Assembly (NCBI GenBank): GCA_038049695.1
Contig: CP142451.1
Coordinates: 33,216,001 to 33,280,000 of the forward strand
Direction: 5' to 3'
DNA from: Cinnamomum chago
Taxonomy: Eukaryota; Streptophyta; Magnoliopsida; Laurales; Lauraceae
DNA: 64,000 nucleotides
Of this stretch, positions 31,398 to 43,678 are shown piece after piece. Position 1 is the stretch's first letter; each line of letters starts with the position of its first letter. The position numbers and the translations under genes were made by a program. A model generated the notes under the pieces. That model was not told where the DNA came from. It saw nothing but the letters and a program-made list of their open reading frames with translations, and did not search any database.

Positions 31398-34300
31398 GAT
31401 CTCTCTCTGATCCTTGTTGCTGCTATGTGACTTGTTTTGGGTTCCCTCTCCCTCTTCCTCTCTTCCTTTTTCTCACTTTAACTTTGTACTCGTGAGTGGT
31501 TTTAGGGTGGGGAGCTTTTGTCAATGATAAGACTCCCCCCCAACAGAGAAGATGATAAGGGCTCCATTTATGGTTTCAAGGTGGACCGTCTTGTTCTTCT
31601 CCTCTTCTTCTCTTGTCCCCTTCTCTTCTCTATTATGGAAAAGTCCACTTGGAAATACCGGGATCCAGCGGTTGTGAGGGGGACAATTCGGTCCCCCCAG
31701 TATGTCCAAACCCTGCTCTATTATTGGATGAACATGGCTCTACCTTCTACATGAAATATATATATATATATATATATGTATATTAAAAGGGATGTAATTT
31801 GGGTTGGGACAAAATTGAAATTGGATGACCCAATCAAGACGAAAATAAGTTTTGGTTCAGCCCCAATTTGGATATGGCATGGACAAGGATATTTTTAGCG
31901 TCCATTAATAGAGTTGCAAATTCATATCCAGTTATCCACAAAGTCTTTGACTCTTATTAACAAAGTCTTTCGCTCTGATTAAAGAAGTCATGGAACCTAC
32001 TTTTTGGATACGATGGAAAGTTGAATTCAAATCTAGATCTAAGCGCATGGAAGTGAGAACACTCTGGAACTAGATTCTAATTTTTGTTAGTCCCAACTCT
32101 ATGATCAATATTTAGGACAATTGCATCCACATATCCGAAATAAATAAGTTTTATGGACTTTTTAGCTTCACAATATTTATAGTTGAGAATCTACTTAATT
32201 AGCTTTAATTATTTCTTATTTAACGGTATCACTTGTGTATTTAAAAATTTAATTTTGAAGCCCTTTTAAACCACTAAACATACTATATGGATCTGATCAT
32301 GATTGAGTGATAGATAGAGATATAAACAAACCCAGGGCGATGAGCAAAATGCATACTGTTTATATGTGTTCCAACTCATTGAACCCACCGAGAAGAATTC
32401 CAATAATGGGCATGAAAGCAAAAGGGTGCAAAGGATTTGACACACTTTATATGACAAGAACTCTGTCTTCTGGCCTCCACCATCCATTTTCCTTGAGCAT
32501 TGATGGAGGGGCGACTTACTACATCAACTCAGTTGAGGCATCCCTACCACCTCATTTTCTTCATTATTACTAGCCCATTTCTAGTACATTAATAGCCGCA
32601 GCTTCAAATATAATACACCAAGTGTCAATATAAGCCACTGGCACTAATTTATTCAGAACATTTTTTATGTTGGCTGATGCTGCTTCCTTGGTGGTATTGG
32701 ATTAGAAACAAAGGATCCACATCTTGTGCTGCAGGAATATTACAATACTCCATGACCCTTTTAGAATGTGCAACTTGTAATAGTTAATCTAATCGGTCAT
32801 GTCCTATCAAATCTGAAAAGATCTAGTATTTATATTTATCCAATAAAACAGATCCGATTAATTAGGTTGACAGCTATTCATAGAAACTTGATTTTTTATA
32901 TACTGATGTTCCAATTATTAGTTTGGAATTAGACAGCCAATTGGGAATAGAGGGCTGGCCTTATGGATGAGACACCCGCAAATCTGGTGAGAGTCATTTA
33001 CTTTCTATGTCTTGGCTATTGGGCCAATCTAATTTGGGGGTTTGCCGTTTGAAAACTTTAAGAAATAAGCTCTTGATTGATGAATTAGAGCTTATTTGAG
33101 GATGTGGTTTTAGAGCTTATTTGTAAATTGGAGACTTTGCCTCCAAAAAAGGAAAAAAAAAAGTGAAGGGAACATGCTTTTTTTAAAGAGCTTTTTTGGA
33201 TAAAGGAGATGGACATGATTAGTGCAAATTTTTGGATGAAAATGACGCCATAAAATTTTCAAAAATGCTACAAATGGAGGGTTCTACATTTTAATTTTTA
33301 AAAAGTGGGCCCAATTATTACAATTATGAAAGGTGGGCCTAAATACCTCATGAATTAAGAGTTTTCTTTTCTTTAAACTTAACCAAATATAGTAATAATT
33401 ATAAATTAGATTTTAAAAACTAGATTTTTTATTTTAGGTCCAAACTCATGAAAAATTTGGTGAGGCTTCTCAATGTACCCCACTTATGAGGACCTAAATT
33501 CTAAAGGGCTCAAAGTAAATGCCCCTTTCTTTTATAGGTTTTTTTTCCAAAACTTACTATAATACGAGCTAGGTCTACCATCATATTGATCACTTATAAA
33601 ATATGTGATTTAAAACTAATAAAAAAATATCAATTATTTTATAGTAATCAATCTAACGGAGAGCCCAACTCCTATTGAAATGAAACTTATAGAAAGAGAG
33701 GCCAACATTTATATTAAGCGGTTTAAATATTCATAAGTAGATCACATTCAAAAGCATTGGGAATTACTCATGAATCTAGACCAGAGCCCGAAAAAGACAA
33801 TTCGACCTAACCCGCACATGACCCACATGACCCACATAATTAGGGTTAATCCGTTTAACTCACAGAACTCATTTTTCCTTTTTTTGCAACTAAAACTTAA
33901 ACTCAATACTTAATTCCCTGGTGTGTAACTTTTTATTTTGGTATGATTTTTTTTTTAATGAAATCTTTATCTTATTTCTATTAGTTTTATTATTCTATTT
34001 CTATAATCGCTATTTAAAATATATATACCAACTTAAGGCATAAAATAATTCATTCTCTTTCTTTTTATCTCAAGTAAGCCCTTTGTTAGCTGCTTAAGAA
34101 CATTTCATTGTCCTCTTTCCTCTTACGAGGATGGTGGTTATGAGGAAATGGATATGACATAAACAACATAAATAATCAAGTAAGGGCTGAGTTCATGCTA
34201 GTTTCCACATTACTTTCTCATTAAGCTGCAAAAAATAAGAGAAAAGGCCAATAGTGGGATCATGATCCAAGTTTGAGACCAAATTCCCAACACAATATCG

Positions 34301-35229
34301 GTCGAGACTAGGTTTGGTTTAAGATTCTATATGAAGCAAATCAACGTTAGGCTCATCATAACTCACACGGAGCTTGTCCATATTGCCTATCATTATATAT
34401 TTTAAATTGCATCAATAGGATTTAGAAAGTTAAGGATTGTTCATTTATATCTAATCTCATTTTTACGAATTAACTTATTGATTTGGGTGTAATTTAAAAT
34501 TTAGATATGGTTAGAGCCATAGAGGACTCTTGTTAAAAAAAATTACGTTTTGATGTAGGTTATGCGGGTTAACCAGGTGGGTCGGGCTAGGTTGACCTGC
34601 AGCGGGCGCAGGTTAGGAGTATCCGGTTTGTTTAATAAATCGGTTTAACCCGTTTAGCCCGACCCAACCTGTTTGCTACCTCTAAATAGGGTCAACAGCA
34701 ATCTTTATTAGATTAAAAAGATGCATAGCGCCTTGGACCTGAGTTGGGATCCTCAACGGTTATAAAGCAATTATGTAACACTTTTCTGGAACTCCATCTT
34801 AAGGCCCACGAATAGATAATCTAGACTGTTCAAGATGAATGTCATCTCTTCTACTACCAATATATCTTCAACGTTCAGTCCAAATGGAGTGGGTCCCGCC
34901 GTATAATTAAGCACCATGACAAGGCCACATCAGCGCCATCATGTTTCTTGCACATACCTGTTTTTTCAATCCCGTCATCCCTTCATGGTTGGCACTCATC
35001 AAGGTGGGCCATCTCACCATCTCGCCTTAACATTTCTCTACTCATGTATAAATATAAAGAACTTTGTTTAGGCGTGAACCGTCTGCACAAAAAGATACAG
35101 CCTTTGGCCTATGGGCTGGCCCACATGTGGTCATGCCGATCATTGGGAGGGTGAGAGAGATAGAAAATTGTGCAATTAGAGTCCCCAAGAATATATTTTT
35201 AAGGGCAGAACTACACTGCATGGTAGTAT
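31398..35229. other. Intergenic sequence, no gene recognised
   Basis: A pyrimidine/purine-rich leader lies just upstream of the DUF579 start (31398-31500). A TA repeat is at 31757-31785. Stretches near 33790-33870 and 34555-34690 are rich in CCCGACCC/GGGTTAACC words and end in GCTACCTCTAAA, like ends of plant hAT-type repeats, but no element can be bounded. Nothing codes convincingly. Confidence 0.55.
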
Positions 35230-35593
35230 GGTGCAGTGCCCATGTCAAAAACATGGGTGGGGCCCACCTTTGGAAAATCCAAACCTCTTATTAGCTCTAG
35301 TATGATTGTAGTGATCAAATGATAAATTATTATTCAAATTAGTGACATGGCCACCGTTGGATCAACTAAACTTGAAATCTGTGATTAACTTTCTTTACTT
35401 TTCTATTTTTAATGGGTAAAAAATGGAAGGAGCCTCTTATGTGTGAAATTTGGTGATCAATCCATCGATTGGCCCATTGAAATAGACTTTGAATATTCAA
35501 ATACAAACCATACAATGGGTCTTAGGGCTGTGGAGCGGTTTGGATTTTCCAAATGTGGGCCCCACCCATGTTTTTGACATGGGCGCTGGCACC
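35230..35593. mobile_element. MITE with about 55-bp inverted arms
   Basis: The arm at 35232-35290 (CAGTGCCCATGTCAAAAACA... to GGAAAATCCAAACC) is nearly the exact reverse complement of 35536-35590. There is no ORF and no clear target duplication, so the superfamily is undetermined. Confidence 0.7.
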
Positions 35594-36934
35594 TATTTTT
35601 AAAGTGCACGGGTCCCACTGACCCCAATAAAGGGGAAGGTTTCCATTTGTGTAAGTTCTTTCTCTGGGTGTGTATAGGCTCTTTTCCCATGTGTGTGGGC
35701 TCTCTCGTTGATCCAGCCTTTGACTGAAGTTAAAAAACAAAGGAAAATGAAATGATTGGAGGGAGGGTGACTGCCCTATGGGGCTCACTTGATATTTTGA
35801 TTTTCTTATTAGATGCTTCTCTCTATTTCAAAGCTGTGCACAAAGCAATAAGTAGTCTCGTAGCAGAAAAGAGGAGAAAAGAAGAAAAGGGCAGGAAGAT
35901 AAAAAGACTCCAGTGAGGAATCCCAATCGTCCAAGAACCCCATAAGCAGACAGCACGCTGTGCCCATGAGTCATGACCGGAAAGATTTTAACCTGTAAGC
36001 AGACAGCACATTCTGCATATGAGTTCCAGCTTGTGGGGCCAAACTTTGATGCTATCATATAATTAAAGGGTAGGGCAGATGGAATGGAATATTTTTAGGT
36101 GGAATTCTAAAAAAGGCTCATCCTTTTTGTCTCTATGTTTTTAGTGCCTGGAGCCCATCTTCAGCCAATTCAATTATTTCACACGGACTATTCTGTGAAT
36201 TGGGATAAAGCATAAATTTGGGTTGGATTGAAATCACAAAAAAATGATGCTAAAATCATTAGACTTTGGGGCCATGGTTTGAGAGGTTAGTATGATCTAA
36301 TGAGGTTGAAATTTTTTACATAAGTTGATCTCATGTAAATTATTCAATTCAACAGCATTCCATAGTTGTTGTACACGGGAGGGGTACTTTTTGTATATAA
36401 AAGAAAAAAAAACCCTCCCGCCCCCCCTCCCCAGGAAGTTTTCTAGCGCTCATCATCTTTTACTATTACTTTTCACGTGAATCTTAGGTCCATCAAATTA
36501 TCCTAGCCCTTAATTACATAATTTTAAATTTCAATTTTTTTTTAAGCTCGATACAATTCAATGGTAAGTAAAAGTTGAATCAACATTAAACTATTCCAGA
36601 TCACAGGCAATTAGAAGGGAAAGGTAAGCCCTCCCAGAGAAAATTCTTCACACTGACTGTACATGAACTTTTTGACCAGGGGAACTTTCTCCTAGGCCTG
36701 CCGTGAATTTAGGAGGGTCCTGGGCGCCATACCTTTCTGACGGACGGATCAAAAAGAACATCCACATATGAGAATTTCTCACTTCATAACTGGTGGGGCA
36801 CAATGCCATCCACTGGCTGAAAACCCTAAGAACAGGCAGCCGTTTGATCAAAACAAATGTTTATATACAGCAGAATATTAAGAAGAGTACCATCCAAATG
36901 TCTTACTTTTTTAAACATGCGGCCCCTTCTATGA
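35594..36934. other. Intergenic sequence, no gene recognised
   Basis: No recognisable coding region is seen. A CCCTCCCGCCCCCCCTCC run lies near 36412-36431. The stretch 35930-36030 contains AGCAGACAGCAC twice (35944 and 35999). Confidence 0.5.
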
Positions 36935-37925
36935 ATCTCTGTTGAACTGTCATAAATCCCAAATTTGAAAATTTGATACTCTTCGAACCACCACCACTAT
37001 CATCATTACAGCATTTTCCCAACATGTTGGGATTGACTACACAAATTATGTTTCTCAATTTCGATTTATCTTGAGCCAAATTCTCAGATAAGTTATACTT
37101 CCTCATATCTATTTTTACCACATCCATCCATGTCCTCTTTGGCCTACCCATTTCCTTTGGTGGGCAATCAACCTTTATGACCAAACTTTTACTTACAGGC
37201 GTTGTTAGCGGCATACATTGTACATGCCCAAACCATCTCAAATAGGTTTCTCTAATATTATCCCCTATTGTTGCTACCCCTAAATGCTCTCGAAAGCGCT
37301 CATTTATAGTTTAACTATACATTCATCTCAACGTTCTCATATCTGCTACATCCATTTTGTACATATGCTGCTCCTTGATTGGCCAACGTTCTACTCCATA
37401 GGTCATAACCGATCTAATCGCCGTCCTGTTTGATTTTCCTTTCAATATTATTGGCATTTGTCAATCACAAAGAACTTTAGAAGTAAGTCTCCACTTCAAC
37501 CATCCCGCTTTTATCATATTTTCGACATTTTCATCAATCTCCCCATCATTACCAATTATAGAACCAAAGTAGCGTAAAGAATCACTTTCTGGTATCTCAT
37601 GGTCTTCAATTCTCATAGTTGTTTCAGCCCTTTCTATATGCCCATTTAAGTTACAATTCATATATTTCATCTTTGTACAACTTATTCTAAAGCCTTTGGA
37701 TTCTAAAGTCTTCCGTCATATCTCGAGTTTTGCATTCACACTCTTGATTTATCTACCAACACAATATCATCTACAAATAATATACACCAAGGTACATCTT
37801 CTTGAATATGAACAGTTAACTTATTCATTATCAGTGCAAAGAGATACTGGTTTAGGACTGACCTCTGATGCAAACCTATGGTCACTGGATACTCTTCTAA
37901 CCGTTAGTCATTATTCAATTTAAAT
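36935..37925 (-). pseudogene. RTE-type LINE remnant (3' part of reverse transcriptase ORF)
   Basis: Reading the minus strand gives SLRYFGSIIGNDGEIDENV then MIKAGWLKWR (about 37500-37600), and MRWFGHVQ...GRPKRTW (about 37130-37241). Both are characteristic of the C-terminal part of RTE-clade LINE polymerases in plants. The reading frame is interrupted between and around these segments, and the 5' part (endonuclease, RT core) is absent. It is a dead, 5'-truncated copy. Confidence 0.75.
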
Positions 37926-38624
37926 CTAAAAATGATTTATCTTTAAAAATTATTAAACTTGAGGGCCCTAGGGCCCCAAGCTGTTGGTTGGGATATAGGT
38001 ATGTGAGCAAGAGTTAGTGTGTTTTCCAATGTAGCCAGGCGTAGATTAAGAAATTCCAATAATGTAGTGAGGTCGATAATTTGCATTCCATACCAATAGG
38101 TAGGGTTGCAAATGGATCTTTGATCCTCTGGTGCCTGTTATCCGAATAAATCAAGTCTGAAACTCAATTTTGGTTTAGATAGATATAATTGGGTCCAGAT
38201 TGGAAACCTTTTTCGGATACATTTAGAGATCGAGTCCTAATCCAGATCTACACAAGTTCGAGCCTAATGACCCGAAACCTAACTCATCTTTCAAATAAGG
38301 GCAGACTAGCCGTTTAAAGACTTGAGAGGCCTATAAGCTCTTGAGGTTTTGTGTATTTTGTGACCTGTTTTCCTTTTTTCACAATTTAAATTGAGCTGGA
38401 TATGGGCATAGTAAACAAATTCCTTCCATTCCAACCAAAAAAAAATAGAAAAATTCCTTCCATATCATTTTATTTATTACTATTAACGTAGTTGGACTTT
38501 GGAAGGTAATCAAGCAAATTGATTGTTGATTCATCGGTTCATTACAGTCTAGACTATTATATGGATTATCAATACAAAGGAGGGACTTATTATATTAAAC
38601 TGGTCTACTGCTTCTTTCTTAGTG
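37926..38624. other. Intergenic sequence, no gene recognised
   Basis: The sequence is non-coding. The words TAGGGTTGCAAATGGATC at 38100 and, in complement, AGACCTCTTTGCAAACAGGT near 38905 could be the two ends of an old hAT-type element of about 0.8 kb, but they are too diverged to call. Confidence 0.4.
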
Positions 38625-38700
38625 AAAAAAAAAAAAAAAAAAAAATCATCATCATCATCAAACCTTATCCCAATTATGTTGAATCAGCTATCAGAACTAC
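38625..38700 (-). mobile_element. RTE LINE 3'-end fragment with (GAT)n tail
   Basis: On the minus strand the stretch CAACATAATTGGGATAAGG is followed by TTTGATGATGATGATGA and a 25-base T run. This is the usual 3' end of plant RTE elements. It is a separate short copy from that at 36935-37925. Confidence 0.65.
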
Positions 38701-38933
38701 AAAATTGTTAGAAATTTGGACCCAAAACCTTTAACTGAATTTGAAACTAAAACCGAGTCCAGAAACTTTTTAACTACAATTGGGACGGGATCCTGAAACA
38801 TCAAATTCGCTGTCTCTGAATCGGATTTGGATCCGTATCCATCTTTTACAAAAATGGATTTGGATTAGGATACAACATGGTTCCGCTCCAAACCCGACCT
38901 GTTTGCAAAGAGGTCTAGATTGGCATGGGCCCA

Positions 38934-38935
<2 letters not shown>

Positions 38936-38973
<38 letters not shown>
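38936..38973. repeat. CT microsatellite
   Basis: Nineteen TC/CT units without interruption. Confidence 0.97.
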
Positions 38974-38975
<2 letters not shown>

Positions 38976-39918
38976 ATAAAAAGATCCTTCTTCTTAAGGC
39001 TCGGGGACCTATTTTGAGCCCTGCAGAAACAACCCCAACTTCAGATCTTATATCAAAACTTTCCTTCATTTTATATGGTCTATATAAGGATACTAGTGCA
39101 TCTCTTTGGATCTGAAATGCAACTAAACCTGCACCAATCCATTAGTGCCAGAGCAGCCTGACAGAGATCATGCATCTCGATGGGCAACATAGCTCAGGAG
39201 ATTATAACCATATACACAAGCACATCCATACAAGTCTTTTTTAAGGAGAGGTCCAGCCTCTTAAGGCCCTACAAGGCCCTCCTTGGGATCAATATATACT
39301 CGCCACCCCATCCCACCCCCCAGGCCACCTCTTCAACTGCCACCATTACTCAGGTATGCAATGGAGTCACGTATGTGTTTAAATATCAGATGTTACATGT
39401 GTTATTCAAATCTATCCTATGTATTATATAGATCCAATTAAAGATATGTCAGTAGCAAACTAACAAAACTACCCCATGAATCCAAACCAAAAATCTCCTT
39501 GAGATGCAATCTCATTCCCAACCTTTCAATCAATGGTTTTTTTTGTAAGCTTACACCATGTATCCACATTCAAGCAGATTCTGAAGGGTTACCGGTGCAA
39601 AAGACAATTTAGGCCATCCCATCACCACCACTTGCAATGCAGATCGATCCCAGGAATAAATATGTTAGCAGAAGTACAGTTTATAATCAAATTACCCCGC
39701 TCTTTGTGCATTACCTGAGATTAAATGATATGAGTGGAGGATATTTTCTGCGCACTAAAAAAAAAGTACAAGCAATGGAATCTTACTTACTGCAGAAACT
39801 TACCCAAAAAAGAAAACCCGAAACATGTATCTGACAAGAATTCCATCCACTGAAAGTCTTGGGGGCTTCTTATTTCTTCAGACACCTCCCAAATGAGTAA
39901 AAGGTACACAAAATGAAC

Positions 39919-40295
39919 TTAAAGAGGAATTCCAAGAGACTTCTTCATCTTCTCTACTTCCAAATACACAGTGGAGTATGGGAGGAACTCATTGAAATGG
40001 CTGCGACTGAGGTCATTAATTGCAACAGCAAGTTTGGGTATCTCTGTGATCTCATCATAGGTCAAACTACGAACAAACCTGGCTGGATTACCAGCCCAGA
40101 GTTCACCAGTTGGGATCCTCCGGCCCGGGGGAACTACAGACCCAGCTTCAAGGATGGAGTGGGTTTCTACCAATGAACCTTCCATAAGGATGGAGTGCTG
40201 ACCGATGATGCACTCTGGCTCAATGGTGCAGGATCTCAGGAGACTGTAAGCCCCTATCGTCACAAACCTCTCAATGGATGTCTCCGCTGGAAGTC
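39919..40295 (-). CDS. GAMMACAL: gamma-CAL exon 2
   Basis: This exon follows the acceptor TTTTCTGCCAG and completes codon 122 to read TGLPAETSIERFVTIGAYS across the junction, which matches the family without gap. It encodes the second half of the beta-helix, the PPGRRIPTGELWAGNPARF turn, and the C-terminal helix ending KKSLGIPL and a stop. The 3' UTR lies below 39919; no poly(A) signal is assigned. Confidence 0.9.
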
Positions 40296-43200
40296 CTGGC
40301 AGAAAAGTGCAAACCAGAGATGAGAGCTACCAAATAACACTCATTTGATACTGAAAACATTACACAAGGAACACATCAGCTGAGCCTTAAAATAGCAGAG
40401 ATGCAAATGGAACCTTCAAATACAGCACAACTATGACCTCCTGGATGCAAGGTAGGTCCCATCAGATCAATAACAAAACCAAACCAAGGTCCTGACTTGT
40501 ACCATTCGATGTGAGCACACTCTAATGCTCAGAGCCTTATTTCCAAAAATTTGAAAACTACTTCGAAGTCCAAGTTTCAAATGCGGCCAAAAATTGGACT
40601 CAAGGAAAGGTAACTCAATACTGTAATTGATATATAAGGATAAATAATGGCCATTACTAAAGCAACATCATCAATGGAAAAGGAAATATGTGAAAACTAA
40701 CACTGACATTGTGACCTCTGTGTTTTCTCTGTTCCGGCTTGAAAGTTGTAAGACAACAACAACATGCAGGCTCAAATCAATCCAGTAAATTTAACTTGAT
40801 TGCCTCAAATCAGTTGAGCTTCTTGAGTCACCAAATTTTTGAACAATATGAAACAGCAACAACATGCAGGCTCAAATCAATCCAGTAAATTTAACTTGAT
40901 TGCCTCAAATCAGTTGAGCTTCTTGAGTCACCAAATTTTTGAACAACATGAATAATCAATTAATCTTGTTCTTCAGAACCAGCAAGGATCATTCTGCCAG
41001 TCAATTTTATTTTAAAGTTGCTGAACTGATCAAACTCCATCCACAAAAAACATCAGTTAATTTAAGTAAATAACGTCAATTGTCAAGCACCTTGCAACCA
41101 CTCTAACTTTCCTGACTTAAGAAGATTCTCCATTCATGCAATATAAACAAACTGAAAGGGCTAAAAAAGCAAGTATCTTCCAAGCTTTTCATCAGCACCA
41201 CCAAATTATGGGAGTGGAAGATTGAAGCACCTATCTAGATCAGTTCAATGCACTCCAAAGCCTACTTTTAGTATGATATTATGACAGATGATCCCTGTCA
41301 AGTGCACCAGGACAGTTGAAGCTGGAAAGGTTTGCTGGAGAAGATGGGTATAGTCTAGAACACATGTGAAGATGCAAAATAAATTCCATAACCACTTAGG
41401 AAGTGCAGCCCAAGTTCAGGCTCAATCCAAGTCGAAGTCCAAGGTCCACTAGTCAACCAGCCAGCCTGAGGATTGAGGGGCTCACAGTTCACTTGAAGTG
41501 AACAAAATCTAATGTGCATGAAATGATTTATAAGGGCAAATCGTTTCAAGGATAGGCTCACACCCAAATTTCCCAAATCTTTCATTTTGAGCAAGTTTTC
41601 TTATTATTGATTTGCTTAAAGATTTTTAGTAAGGTATCACCACTAAAAGGTTAAAATAAAAAATATATGTATATATATATATATATAAATTGTGAGTTTC
41701 AGGTTACTTAAAGTTTCTGTTTCAAGCACTTTCTTTTCCATGAATTATACACAATTACAACTGTTCTTGCTGCTATTTTCTTTTTGTACTGCAGCCAAAT
41801 TGCTCCCAGTCTCCCACCCAAAAGCTCCAAATTCCCTTCACCCCAATTGACCCTAGAACAGAAACCCAAGCCTTCCCTAATTTACCCCTACCCAATTTCC
41901 CAAAGATGAAAATTTTCCATTTCCCAAAGATTAAATCCCTAATGGTCTATATTTTTCATGGAATGGATTCCTAGGAATTCTAAGAAATTTCCTACTAGTG
42001 GTTAAAATTGGAGAAACAAAGGTGAAGATCAATTCAACCCTTTAATGGAAAATGAATTAAAGGGAGATGATAAATGAATAACCAGCCATCACCATAGCAC
42101 ATAAAATTCTAGGAAAGCAAGGGCTGCATCGACATATCCACCTTATATCCTTCTTCCCTCACCTCTTTAATAAGCCTTATGTTGAAACTCATTTTTCCAT
42201 TAATACTTGGGAATTCAATTCCAAGCAACCAAACAGGACCTAAATTTTCAGCTTTTCACCCTCAACTCCCCAAGCCATAGAGCCCCATCAAGTCAGAAAA
42301 AATCAAGAGAGCCCAAAAACCTATCAAGATTCCATCAATAGAGAATCCTTTTTATTGGTATTCCATCATGCAGGCCTGAGGGCTAGGGCTTGCATAAGAA
42401 GTGCTGAAGCATGATACTACGTCTCCACAGAGGCTTTTACAATGAGGACACACCTTAAAAGGGAAAAAAAACCCACAAATTCTATTAATCATCCCTAGAG
42501 GAACCCTTACGAAGAATCCCTTACTCAACAAGAATCAAGAAACTTCCTCAATATTTTTTTTTCTTTTTTTCGAGTAGTAAATTTCCCCAATATTCCCAAT
42601 TTCACTACTTCAAAATCACCCCCAGATTACTCCATCAAAATCCAGACACAATTTATTACCCCATAAAGAGCCAAAGCAAACACCAATCAAATTCCTAAAA
42701 CTTTCGCCTTGAAAACCTGATTTTAACATCAAACTGAAGCTGATGTGGAGATCCTAATCATTTGCAATCAATTTCCCAAAATTAAGGAGTGTTATAATAC
42801 TTATTCTTCTAAATCAATCAGGGACTCTTTGTAATGCAATAAACAGCAGGCTCTATGTTATAAATTCATAGAACGTCAGGGAATTTTTTGTAATTCTGAA
42901 AGAAGCCAGTAATAAGTATAAATGCATGGCATTATATAGATATATAAATAAATGGGGAATTTCTCATGCGCACGTTCTTGCATCCGAACGTCCACGTTGT
43001 CACAGTGTGTACCATAAAATTCAAGGAGGGGGGCTTTTTTTTTCTTTAGAGATGGGCAAATTCATGAGCCAAATGATGTGTGAATTACATGAAACTAGGT
43101 GTATCTCATGAATTACTTAATTAAGTGTGCGATGAACCAAAGATTTTGCAGTTCTGACATGATTTGAAGTTTTTTTTAATTACAACGGTAAATTTTATTA

Positions 43201-43638
43201 AAGAAAAGAACCCAATGAAACAGGAAATGGGCTAAAGAAAGAGAAACAAAATATCTAAACATCAAAAGAAATATTTAACTGAACTCCTTCCCTCATCTAG
43301 ACCATCCGGCATATCATTTGCTTCACACAGAATGTGATTAAAAGAAGCCCCTAACTGAGTGGAGATATGTTGTACCCCCCTCTACTAAATCTGCCAATCT
43401 CCATGGGAAAGGAGAATTTTTTCCAGAGCCCTATTGAATTGCTGAAAATGAGTAACCTTCAATTATTGCTTTGTAGCCTCCCAACTTACGCAACTCACAG
43501 CGGCCAACAAGGGTAAACTTCAGCACCATTGGAATTTTATGAGCTTACTAGATCAATTTTTTTTTCACAACCACCCCTGAAGAGTCCAGGTCCAGAATAA
43601 CACCTCCAATCCAAACAACCCACCCCCCCCACCACCCA

Positions 43639-43678
<40 letters not shown>

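Noticed and set aside
33785-34690. Possible hAT-type element with CCCGACCC/GGGTTAACC-rich ends
   Set aside because: The ends could not be matched as inverted repeats with an 8-bp duplication. It may be several unrelated fragments.
38095-38915. Possible hAT-type element with GTTGCAAATGG / TTTGCAAACAGG ends
   Set aside because: The ends are only loosely alike and no target duplication was seen. It is kept as a note in the intergenic entry.
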